The translations under genes and the position numbers were made by a program. Positions 6,529 through 11,712 of a DNA stretch of 11,712 nt are shown here, piece by piece. Origin of the DNA: CAYQAJ01 sp964415245 (GTDB taxonomy: Bacteria; Planctomycetota; Planctomycetia; Pirellulales; Pirellulaceae); the NCBI GenBank assembly GCA_964415245.1, contig CAYQAJ010000162.1, forward strand, positions 1-11,712. The letters are read 5' to 3'. Within the stretch, counting starts at the first letter, position 1, and every line of letters starts with the position of its first letter. The notes below the pieces were generated by a model. That model had not been told where the DNA came from. It searched no databases and saw nothing but the letters and a program-made list of their open reading frames with translations.

Positions 6529-7691
6529 GCCAAGCTCTCACGGTCGCCCGCCAACTGGTACACCTGCTCTCCCCCGGCGGTCGAAACGCGAACCATGTCG
6601 TAGGGAGGAACGCCCAGGTCGGCCAATGTCCGGTCGGCCATGCCGTCGTCGAGCGATACCTCGTGGCACAGCTCGGGCAACTGCGGCTGCTTGCACTCGG
6701 GGCACACCGCCTGGCTCATGCCCACCAGCGGCAACGGACGCATTACCGACTGGCTGATGCCGCAATTCGTACACCCCAGCGACACCACCAGATCGCGATC
6801 CAGCAGCAGACTGGCCTTCGAGCCGTCGCCCGTTTGCTCGCCCACCGCGGCCAGCAAGTCCCGCGCGGTGTTGCTCTTTGCCGACAAGGGGAGCTCGATC
6901 GGATCGGGGTACGTTTCGTGGCTCAAGCAGTCGTCGCGCCGCTGAAACGCCGTCGAGTAAAACTGGTTGGCCACGCCGTTGAAGATCCACGCCTTGCCCG
7001 ACTCGACCGGAAGGCCGTGCAGCAGCTTGAGCGCTTCCTGCGTCTGCAAGGCGCCGATCATGGACGAAATCGTGGGAGCGGTCGGCACCTTGCCCGCCTG
7101 CAGGTCGTCTTGGCGCAACAACGGGCAACTGTACCGCAGATTGATCAGGCGGTAGTCGTTCTCCGTCATGGCGCATTCGTAGCACGCGCTGTCGGGCGGG
7201 ACGAACACCTTGAACACGCCGTTGATTTCCTGGATGCCGCCGTCAATCCAGGGCGTATTCACCTTCCAACATTGGCGGTTGACCCACAGCCGCGCCTCGC
7301 GATTGTCGAGGCAGCCGATCACCACGTCGGCATCGCGGAACAGCCCCAGGCCCACGTCGGTGATAATGTTGGCCGCCATCGGCGTGACGCGGGTATCGGG
7401 ATTCATGTCGCGCAGCGCGTCGGCCGCCGCTTCGGCCTTGGGGCGGCCGCAATCGCGGTGACGGAACAGCACCGATCGCGTGAGGTTCGACTCCTCGATC
7501 TCGTCGAAGTCGACCACGTACACCCGGCCCACCCCCAACAGCGCCAGGTTTTTGAGCACCTCGTTTCCGAGCGCTCCGGCCCCCACCACGATGATGCGGG
7601 CGGCGGCCAGCTTCTCCTGGTCCCACCAACCGATGAGCCGCAAGCGGGAATAGCGGTCGTCGTCGTCGATGACCAGCGCGGAGTCGGTCAT
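6525..7691 (-). CDS. E1-like ubiquitin-activating enzyme (ThiF/UBA superfamily)
   Basis: A 388-residue adenylating enzyme, expected to use ATP to adenylate the Ubl C-terminus and then take it as a thioester. The Rossmann nucleotide motif is GAGALG (37-42). It is followed by D61/D63, ESNLTR ending in R72, K85, and the metal-binding CLDN (127-130). CYEC (170-173) is the first zinc pair. YSCPLL places C189 sixteen residues on, where UBA3-type E1s have their catalytic cysteine. KVPTAPTISSMIGALQTQEALKLL (in two parts, 201-212 and 213-224) is a standard E1 helix. CTNC (307-310) and CPEC (330-333) give two more CxxC pairs, so there may be a zinc ribbon beyond the usual site. The first residues, ALVIDDDD (5-12), resemble a SUMO-interacting motif. 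The start at 7691 has AAGGA about eleven bases upstream. It overlaps the membrane JAB gene by four bases. Confidence 0.93.
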   Translation of the reverse strand: MTDSALVIDDDDRYSRLRLIGWWDQEKLAAARIIVVGAGALGNEVLKNLALLGVGRVYVVDFDEIEESNLTRSVLFRHRDCGRPKAEAAADALRDMNPDTRVTPMAANIITDVGLGLFRDADVVIGCLDNREARLWVNRQCWKVNTPWIDGGIQEINGVFKVFVPPDSACYECAMTENDYRLINLRYSCPLLRQDDLQAGKVPTAPTISSMIGALQTQEALKLLHGLPVESGKAWIFNGVANQFYSTAFQRRDDCLSHETYPDPIELPLSAKSNTARDLLAAVGEQTGDGSKASLLLDRDLVVSLGCTNCGISQSVMRPLPLVGMSQAVCPECKQPQLPELCHEVSLDDGMADRTLADLGVPPYDMVRVSTAGGEQVYQLAGDRESLA

Positions 7692-7767
7692 ACTATGCGT
7701 AGTCCTTGATGATGTATTCGAGCGCGCGATTCGGCTTAACGTCGTTCGTGCGACAAAGCTTCTTGCG

Positions 7768-7844
7768 AATGACCAATAACGCAATGCCCGAATGACCAAC
7801 GCGGCTTCAAAACATTGGTCATTTGGATTTGGTCATTGGTCATT
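7768..7844. repeat. Nested inverted repeats (AATGACCAAT family)
   Basis: AATGACCAAT at 7768-7777 pairs with ATTGGTCATT at 7835-7844. Inside it, AATGACCAA at 7791-7799 pairs with TTGGTCATT at 7815-7823, giving two nested hairpins. It fills most of the 201-bp gap between the soluble JAB and E1 genes. It looks like a dispersed intergenic repeat. Confidence 0.75.
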
Positions 7845-7892
7845 TTCCCGGACGTGGTTACATGCTAATGCGCGAAGCGACTCGCCGCAGTT

Positions 7893-8423
7893 TCATTCCT
7901 TGTAATCCGGCACGTACACAAACCCGCAATCCGCCACCTGGCCCCCCCGCCACTGATAAAACCCTAGCTCCTGGCGCTGCGGGTCGACCACCAACGCGAT
8001 CTGCCAGGGATGCGAAAAAAAGTTTCGGTGGATGAACAAGTCGTAGCCCGACAGGAATATGCCGAAATTCGGGTGCGTGTGCTGCCAGCCGACGATTTGA
8101 TCGTCCGGGTATTGCCGCTCGACCTGCCGGTTGGCGTCCGACCAGGTTTCGTGCGTAAACGTAAGCGATGCGGCCGCCGAGCGGGCCTCAAACGCCGGAA
8201 CAAAGTGATTCACCACCACTCGCGGCCGTCCCTTCGACTCGTGCCGGCCCACCAGAAACCCTCCCAACTCGCGCGTCGGTTCCGATTCGGAGTATTCGAT
8301 CACCGCGTCGAGCACCGAGCCGCGCATGACGATGGCGACGGCATCGTCGTGCACGGCGCCATAGGTCTCCCCCGCGACGGCGTCGCGAGCGCCCTGGCGC
8401 CGTCCGGTGCGCGACTTGAACAT
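7893..8423 (-). CDS. Soluble JAB/JAMM metalloprotease
   Basis: A 176-residue single-domain JAB protein with a complete JAMM motif: E52 in RELGGFLVG, then HTHPNFGIFLSGYD giving H115, H117, S125 and D128. It is related to the JAB domain of the membrane-anchored protein (shared FTHETW, GW(Y/Q)HTHP and a Phe-(Y/F)QW strand near the end) but lacks membrane segments and coiled coil. Predicted role: cytosolic cleavage of Ubl-substrate isopeptide bonds. Because the Ubl here already ends in glycine, precursor processing seems unnecessary. The ATG at 8423 is preceded by only a weak purine-rich site, and ATG at residue 33 is a possible alternative close to the domain edge. The upstream leader contains TTCAGT heptads. 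Confidence 0.9.
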   Translation of the reverse strand: MFKSRTGRRQGARDAVAGETYGAVHDDAVAIVMRGSVLDAVIEYSESEPTRELGGFLVGRHESKGRPRVVVNHFVPAFEARSAAASLTFTHETWSDANRQVERQYPDDQIVGWQHTHPNFGIFLSGYDLFIHRNFFSHPWQIALVVDPQRQELGFYQWRGGQVADCGFVYVPDYKE

Positions 8424-8443
8424 GCAACCACCGCTTCCGAGTG

Positions 8444-8470
8444 TTCAGTGTTCAGTTTTCAGTTTTCAGT
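8444..8470. repeat. TTCAGT(T/G) heptad repeats
   Basis: TTCAGTG, TTCAGTT, TTCAGTT and TTCAGT follow each other without gaps, ending 21 bp upstream of the soluble JAB start codon. The array and its distance from a start codon match the one at 4916-4942. Confidence 0.75.
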
Positions 8471-8518
8471 GGGACAAGTAGCGGAGGTCGGAACATGGAA
8501 CGAACAACCTCAAACTGG

Positions 8519-8538
8519 ATTCCCGCCTGCGCGGGAAT
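8519..8538. repeat. REP-like hairpin (ATTCCCGC-CTGC-GCGGGAAT)
   Basis: A perfect 8-bp stem with a CTGC loop lies between the two genes. ATTCCCGC/GCGGGAAT palindromes of this form are common dispersed intergenic repeats in bacteria. No T-run follows on either strand, so I do not call it an intrinsic terminator. Confidence 0.7.
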
Positions 8539-8560
8539 GACCGTTGAAAGCTGGAACCGA

Positions 8561-8593
8561 GAACTTGGAACCTCGAACTTGGAACCTCGAACT
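8561..8593. repeat. 14-bp tandem repeat, about 2.4 copies
   Basis: GAACTTGGAACCTC occurs at 8561-8574 and 8575-8588, followed by a partial GAACT. It ends ten bases from the E2 stop codon, in the intergenic region. Confidence 0.75.
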
Positions 8594-8602
8594 CTTGCTC
8601 TG

Positions 8603-9250
8603 TCACTCGATAAACAGGATGTCGGGCCCGTCGCCATCGATCACTTCGGCGTCGACGACTTCGCCGCCTGCCATCTCGGCATCCATGAAAGTCACCGACT
8701 CCTCGCGCACGGGCGGTGGACTGGCCGAGTGGGCTTTCTCTTGCGGCTCGATGGCGCGAGACATCAGCACCTTGTCGCGCAGCGGCCGGCCGTCGACCGG
8801 GAAGCCATACCTCTGCTGCGACCGAGCCCAAAGGGCGGCGTCGCGGTTGTAGGGGCTTTCTACGTCGAAGTTCTCGTACCGCACCATGTCCCACAGCATG
8901 ATGCACAGCTCGTCGAGGTTTACGCTGGGGACCCAGTGCGTGGCATAGCCACCCAGGCACACCACCCCGCTGGCCGAAATGTTCGGGTGGAAGATGGGCG
9001 TGCGCCATCCCAGTGCGGGCATCATGCGGGGATACGCCGCGCCCAGCTCGATGGCCGCCTCGTGATCGTACCGCACCAACACGTCGGACGTGCCGTTAGG
9101 CCGCCACAGACCAGTGCCCCGAAACCGCGCCAAGTACATGTGCGGCGGGCTTCCCTTGGCCTCGAACTCGAAGATGGTGCTCTCGCTGCGAAGCTGCTCG
9201 ACGGCTTTGAAATCGCTGCGAAGCCGTCGCACCCGAGGCGACTCTCGCAT
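8603..9250 (-). CDS. E2-like ubiquitin-conjugating enzyme (UBC fold, catalytic Cys present)
   Basis: A 215-residue E2. The active site reads TPIFHPN (84-90), then ISASGVVC with Cys98 eight residues after the HPN Asn, and W106-x-P108 eight to ten residues later. This is the spacing of eukaryotic E2s such as the UbcH5 type. It should accept Ubl from E1 as a thioester on Cys98. After PVDGRPLRDK (151-160) a variable linker leads to an acidic tail ending PDILFIE, which resembles a SUMO-interacting motif and recurs in the Cys-less paralogue. I start at ATG 9250, not an upstream ATG, because AGGAGG lies six bases before it and because this start aligns residue for residue with the paralogue. The upstream extension would translate an intergenic repeat. 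It is second in the locus, 142 bp after the Ubl gene. Confidence 0.9.
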   Translation of the reverse strand: MRESPRVRRLRSDFKAVEQLRSESTIFEFEAKGSPPHMYLARFRGTGLWRPNGTSDVLVRYDHEAAIELGAAYPRMMPALGWRTPIFHPNISASGVVCLGGYATHWVPSVNLDELCIMLWDMVRYENFDVESPYNRDAALWARSQQRYGFPVDGRPLRDKVLMSRAIEPQEKAHSASPPPVREESVTFMDAEMAGGEVVDAEVIDGDGPDILFIE

Positions 9251-9281
9251 TCGGTTCCTCCTGACACTCCCACTCGAAGAC

Positions 9282-9345
9282 GGTAGCTGAATTCCCAAGA
9301 ATTCAGCCTCCGCCGTGGTAGCTGAATTCCCAAGTACTCAGCCCG
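9282..9345. repeat. Duplicated hairpin repeat (GGTAGCTGAATTCCCAAG)
   Basis: The 18-bp GGTAGCTGAATTCCCAAG occurs at 9282-9299 and again at 9317-9334. The first copy forms a perfect 9-bp hairpin: GCTGAATTC, CCAA loop, GAATTCAGC (9286-9307). The second is imperfect. A related element with GGAATTCTTGCGAATCC follows at about 9366-9383. These lie between the Ubl and E2 genes and look like planctomycete-type dispersed repeats. Confidence 0.75.
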
Positions 9346-9392
9346 TCGATCGTCGCCTGTGCGATCGGAATTCTTGCGAATCCCGCTACGGC

Positions 9393-9689
9393 TCAACCGG
9401 CCACAATCTCAGGATACACGATCAAGTGGTCGCCGTCGCGCACGCTGGCCACCGGAAGGGTCTGGTCTTCCCGCAGCCGCCGCCCTCCTTCCTTGTGGTC
9501 GAGGCTGTAACTCATGGGCTGGCCGTCGGGGCCCATCACGGGAAGACTCATTTTGGTGATGATGTTGGGCAAAATGCGCTTGACCGTGACGGTATCGGCG
9601 ATCACTGCGTCGACGCTCTTGGCGCCGGTCTGATCGAGAAAGGTCACACGTGTGCCTTTGCGCTCCGTGCTGGTCGCTTGCTCTGACAT
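9393..9689 (-). CDS. Ubiquitin-like beta-grasp modifier protein
   Basis: A 98-residue small protein predicted to be the Ubl modifier of the locus. The pattern fits a beta-grasp fold: strand RVTFLDQ (14-20), strand and helix region around VDAVIADTVTVKRILPNIITK (in parts, 26-46), a YSL strand (61-63), then GRRLREDQTL and VRDGDHLIVYPE (83-94). The RLxxDxTL...V.DGDxLxVxPE end is typical of bacterial YukD/EsaB-like Ubls. It stops at ...IVAG, so the mature glycine is exposed without processing, as needed for E1 adenylation. Lysines at 11, 24, 37, 46 and 66 could permit chains. The start at 9689 has GGGGAG eight bases upstream; a longer upstream reading (to 9725) has no such support. It is the first gene of the locus, which fits a modifier needed in excess. 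Confidence 0.88.
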   Translation of the reverse strand: MSEQATSTERKGTRVTFLDQTGAKSVDAVIADTVTVKRILPNIITKMSLPVMGPDGQPMSYSLDHKEGGRRLREDQTLPVASVRDGDHLIVYPEIVAG

Positions 9690-10146
9690 GGGCGTAACTC
9701 CCCTGGCGCTAAAACCGGGACGCACAAAACGGGCGTGCGCGCTCAGCCCCCGAGCGGGCCCGACGCGGCCGGCAGCACGCCCACCGTGCCGACGAACGGC
9801 CCCGCGTCACGAACCGTCGGCGGCTACCTGGCCGAAGGGCGGCCATGCACCGCACGCCGAGAGCGTATTCGTTGCAGAAGGGCTTATCTTAGCCGATGCC
9901 CGCCGCCATTCCAAGCGGCGCCAGGCAAGCGCAAGTGCAGCGGAGCCAGTAAGTTGGCCACATTCGGCTCAGGTAGCGTCGCAACGTGCGCGGGTCGAGA
10001 TTGACAGCCGAGGCAGCGCGAGAAGGGAGAATCTGCCGCTGGCTAACGCGCAGAGCCCTGGGCCCCGCCGCCCTTGTGCCCGTCGGCGGTCCGTCGCCGA
10101 AGCTGCCCGTCCCTGGTGAACCCCCCCAAAGTGCGCCAGGCCGCGA
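9690..10146. other. 457-bp intergenic region without a credible gene
   Basis: The only long reading frames here are plus-strand, Arg/Ala/Pro-rich frames of the kind that arise by chance in GC-rich DNA; one runs antisense into the Ubl gene start. I see no RNA gene. The region separates the acetyltransferase stop from the Ubl start and is the likely control region of the Ubl locus. Confidence 0.6.
9886..9914 (-). promoter_or_regulatory. Candidate sigma-70-type promoter for the Ubl locus
   Basis: On the minus strand TTGGAA (9909-9914) and TAAGAT (9886-9891) are separated by 17 bp, the optimal spacer. It points toward the Ubl gene, whose start is about 200 bp downstream. Each hexamer has two mismatches to consensus, so this is only a candidate. 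Confidence 0.3.
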
Positions 10147-10698
10147 TCAGGCGTCAGGGCGATACTCGCTGCGCAGGATTCCGTAGGTCACCATGTCCTG
10201 GAACTCGCCCCACTTCTTGATGTGTGCGCGTAACAGCCCCTCGCGGGTCATGCCGAGCTTCTCCATGACGCGCCCCGAGGCCGGATTGCGGGTGAAGTAG
10301 CTGGCGAAGATTCGATTCAGCCCGCGCTCTTCGAATCCCCACGCCAACACGGCGGCCGAGGCTTCGGTGCAGTAGCCCTTGCCCCAGTACGGCTTGCCGA
10401 TCCAGTAGCCCAGCTCGGCGCGCTCGTGATCGGGCTTGATGACCAGTCCCGTGGCGCCAACGAGATTCTGCGACTCGCGCTCGACGACGGCAAAGCAGCC
10501 CAGCGTGCCGGCGGCATAACCCTCCTCGTGCGTGCCGATCCATTTTTCGGCCGCGTCGTCGGGATAGGGGTGCGGAATGCTGAGAGTGTTCGCCGCGATC
10601 TCCCGCTCGCCCGCAAGTCGCGTGACGGCGGGCGCATCGGCCAATGTGAACGGGCACAGTACGAGCCGCGATGTTTCGAGGGTGGGCTGCGGCGACAT
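10147..10698 (-). CDS. GNAT-family N-acetyltransferase, RimJ/RimL type
   Basis: A 183-residue acetyltransferase expected to use acetyl-CoA in the cytosol. It begins LETSRLVLCPFTLADAPAV, the usual start of the RimJ/RimL group. LGYWIGKPYWGKGYCTEA (96-112) is the GNAT motif A that holds the CoA pyrophosphate. It is followed by an AxxxGFEERGLNRIFA helix-strand and by NPASGRVMEKLGM (138-150), typical of this subfamily. The substrate, whether a ribosomal protein N-terminus or a small molecule, cannot be told from sequence. The start at 10698 is preferred because GAGG lies eight bases upstream and the family start follows. Extending upstream would translate repeat-bearing intergenic DNA. It is upstream of the Ubl locus on the same strand but separated by 457 bp, so I treat it as independent. 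Confidence 0.92.
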   Translation of the reverse strand: MSPQPTLETSRLVLCPFTLADAPAVTRLAGEREIAANTLSIPHPYPDDAAEKWIGTHEEGYAAGTLGCFAVVERESQNLVGATGLVIKPDHERAELGYWIGKPYWGKGYCTEASAAVLAWGFEERGLNRIFASYFTRNPASGRVMEKLGMTREGLLRAHIKKWGEFQDMVTYGILRSEYRPDA

Positions 10699-10753
10699 GG
10701 GAAACACCTCTTGGGCAAACGAGATTCGGCCGGCGGACGGCCGTCTGAGGTGA

Positions 10754-10771
10754 TGAGTCGAAGTCGACTCA
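10754..10771. promoter_or_regulatory. Operator-like palindrome upstream of the acetyltransferase
   Basis: TGAGTCGA, a 2-bp spacer, then TCGACTCA form a perfect 8-bp inverted repeat, 56 bp upstream of the acetyltransferase start. Position and symmetry suit a dimeric regulator site, but no matching regulator gene is in the window. Confidence 0.3.
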
Positions 10772-10783
10772 AATGGTTCGCGC

Positions 10784-10837
10784 GTGACGCAGATTAGCGT
10801 CAAGTTGTGGGTGACGCAGATTAGCGTCAGGTTGTGG
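10784..10837. repeat. 27-bp tandem repeat, two copies
   Basis: Two adjoining 27-bp copies (10784-10810 and 10811-10837) begin GTGACGCAGATTAGCGTCA and differ at one base. Each contains a TGACGC/GCGTCA inverted pair. They lie in the intergenic region between the acetyltransferase and transglutaminase genes. Confidence 0.85.
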
Positions 10838-10890
10838 CACGGTCTCCCGACCGTGCGTCAAGTTGTGGCACGGTCTCCCGACCGTGCCAC
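10832..10890. repeat. Hairpin repeat (GCACGGTC-TCCC-GACCGTGC), two copies
   Basis: A 25-bp unit occurs at 10832-10856 and 10863-10887. Each copy has the palindrome GCACGGTC-TCCC-GACCGTGC. In the second copy the stem extends to 11 bp (10865-10890). A related hairpin, CGCGGT/ACCGCG, is at 10921-10938. No T-run follows. This is a dispersed-repeat type I associate with Pirellulales-like planctomycetes. Confidence 0.8.
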
Positions 10891-10980
10891 GCAAACCACC
10901 GCAGGTCTCCTGCCAAGTGCCGCGGTCGGGAAACCGCGACACAACGGTGGTCTCGACAATCGCGGTGCGGCCGCCACGCA

Positions 10981-11712
10981 TTACTCGAAATCGAGAACGT
11001 TGATTTCCAGTCGGCCCAGCACATCGACTACCGGAGCCATGGCACTGAGGGCATCGGACCCGCTCAAGTTCGAGTGGCGCATTTTGAGATAGCCCGCTCC
11101 CGTGCCGCCGCGCCCCGCCGTGGCGTCCAGCGATAGCCACTGGTCGCCGGTCCAGACCTCGGTCCACATGTGAAACGCGAATCCGGGCGACGCCGAATCA
11201 TCGGACCTGGGCTTCCAGTACACGAGTCCGATCGCCACCCGCGCCGGTATTTTGCGAGCGCGGCACAGCGCGGCCAGCAGCACCGCGTGTTCGGTGCAAT
11301 CTCCTTCCAGGTTCTTGGCCACTTCCGCCGCCGTGGCAAAGCCCAGGGCGAAGTTCTTGTTGTGGATCTTATCGTGTACAAACACTTCGAGCCGCCGCGC
11401 CAGTGCGGCCTTGTCCGACATCTCCGGCGCTGCTTCGGCCGCCAGCGCCACAACGCGCGGGTCGTCGCTTTGAATGTAATTGCCCGGAGCCAGATCGGCG
11501 TCGGTCGGTTTGTCCGACGCACGGGACGAGCCGCGGGAAGAATCGGACAGATCGGAGGAACCGTCGGACGCATCCGACCCACCTTCGTCGGCACGTACTT
11601 CGACCTCGACGGTGTTCTCGTCGATCGGCTTTACGCTTTGCCGCGGCGTCGTGGCGAACAGCCCTTGCGCTGGACTCCCCTTCACCTTCACTTCGTATCG
11701 CACCCGCCGCTG
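10981..11712 (-). CDS. Transglutaminase-fold protein (partial, N-terminus off the window)
   Basis: The last 243 residues of a protein whose frame remains open to the right edge. The transglutaminase/protease core has its triad in order: Cys in EGDCTEHAVLLAALCR (visible residue 139), His in FAFHMWTEVW (181) and Asp in LSLDAT (196). RKIPARVAIGLVY (153-165) between them is typical of bacterial transglutaminase-like domains. These usually act as proteases or amidases, often exported or membrane-attached, and the exact activity is unknown. A Ser/Asp-rich low-complexity linker (about 41-73) precedes the domain, and a probable beta-rich segment lies before it. An in-frame GTG at 11703 is not taken as the start, because the frame continues upstream with similar composition and no Shine-Dalgarno is visible. 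Confidence 0.85.
   Translation of the reverse strand, partial: QRRVRYEVKVKGSPAQGLFATTPRQSVKPIDENTVEVEVRADEGGSDASDGSSDLSDSSRGSSRASDKPTDADLAPGNYIQSDDPRVVALAAEAAPEMSDKAALARRLEVFVHDKIHNKNFALGFATAAEVAKNLEGDCTEHAVLLAALCRARKIPARVAIGLVYWKPRSDDSASPGFAFHMWTEVWTGDQWLSLDATAGRGGTGAGYLKMRHSNLSGSDALSAMAPVVDVLGRLEINVLDFE

Noticed and set aside
6663..7709. 348-codon plus-strand frame opposite the E1 gene
   Set aside because: It is a shadow of the E1, whose motifs are unambiguous on the minus strand.
8519..8538. Intrinsic terminator between the active E2 and soluble JAB
   Set aside because: The hairpin is perfect, but no run of T follows on either strand and the form matches a common dispersed repeat.
9251..9298. 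N-terminal extension of the active E2 to an ATG at 9298
   Set aside because: The extension translates the GGTAGCTGAATTC repeat. The ATG at 9250 has AGGAGG at ideal spacing and aligns with the start of the paralogue.
2082..9689. Assignment to a known antiphage system such as CBASS or Bil
   Set aside because: No cyclase, nuclease or known effector is present and the gene set is larger and different; a defence role is possible but unsupported by this window.
9652..10119. 155-codon plus-strand frame upstream of the Ubl gene
   Set aside because: It starts inside the Ubl gene antisense, has no Shine-Dalgarno or conserved motif and has a random Arg/Ala/Pro composition.
10784..10890. CRISPR array
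   Set aside because: The repeats adjoin or are 31 bp apart with no unique spacers, are internally palindromic, and have no cas genes nearby.

Overview
The window is GC-rich (I estimate above 60%). Its intergenic regions carry short repeats of a kind I associate with Planctomycetota, especially Pirellulales-like bacteria. These repeats, together with a bacterial operon holding E1, E2, JAB and RING-like genes, make a planctomycete the best guess. No rRNA or other taxonomic marker is present, so this is an inference.

Left flank (1-2106): a partial PduO-type cob(I)alamin adenosyltransferase on the minus strand runs off the left edge. Divergent from it is a plus-strand pair: an exported or membrane-tethered TolB-like PD40 beta-propeller protein and an Ap4A-hydrolase-like Nudix protein, joined by a GTGA stop/start overlap.

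Centre (2082-9689, all minus strand): an eight-gene ubiquitin-like conjugation locus. In transcription order it encodes: (1) a 98-residue beta-grasp ubiquitin-like protein (Ubl) ending directly in glycine; (2) an E2 with HPN motif, Cys98 and downstream Trp at the spacing of eukaryotic E2s; (3) a soluble JAB/JAMM protease; (4) a ThiF/UBA-type E1 with a candidate catalytic Cys189; (5) a second JAB protease with two membrane segments flanking a coiled coil; (6) a second E2-fold protein whose catalytic Cys is replaced by Asp; (7, 8) two paralogous proteins, each with one N-terminal membrane anchor, a conserved middle domain and a C-terminal C4HC3 RING-like finger. The locus thus has a modifier, activator, active and inactive E2s, two candidate deconjugases and two candidate membrane-bound E3s. 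Both E2-fold proteins end in an acidic/hydrophobic motif (DILFI), and the E1 begins with ALVIDDDD. These resemble SUMO-interacting motifs and may bind the Ubl non-covalently. The inferred model is Ubl conjugation and removal at the cytosolic face of a membrane. No nuclease, cyclase, proteasome or other effector is visible, so a link to phage defence or protein quality control is open.

Right flank (9690-11712): about 460 bp with no credible gene, probably the control region of the Ubl locus; a RimJ/RimL-like GNAT acetyltransferase (minus); a repeat-rich intergenic block; and the C-terminal part of a transglutaminase-fold protein that runs off the right edge (minus).
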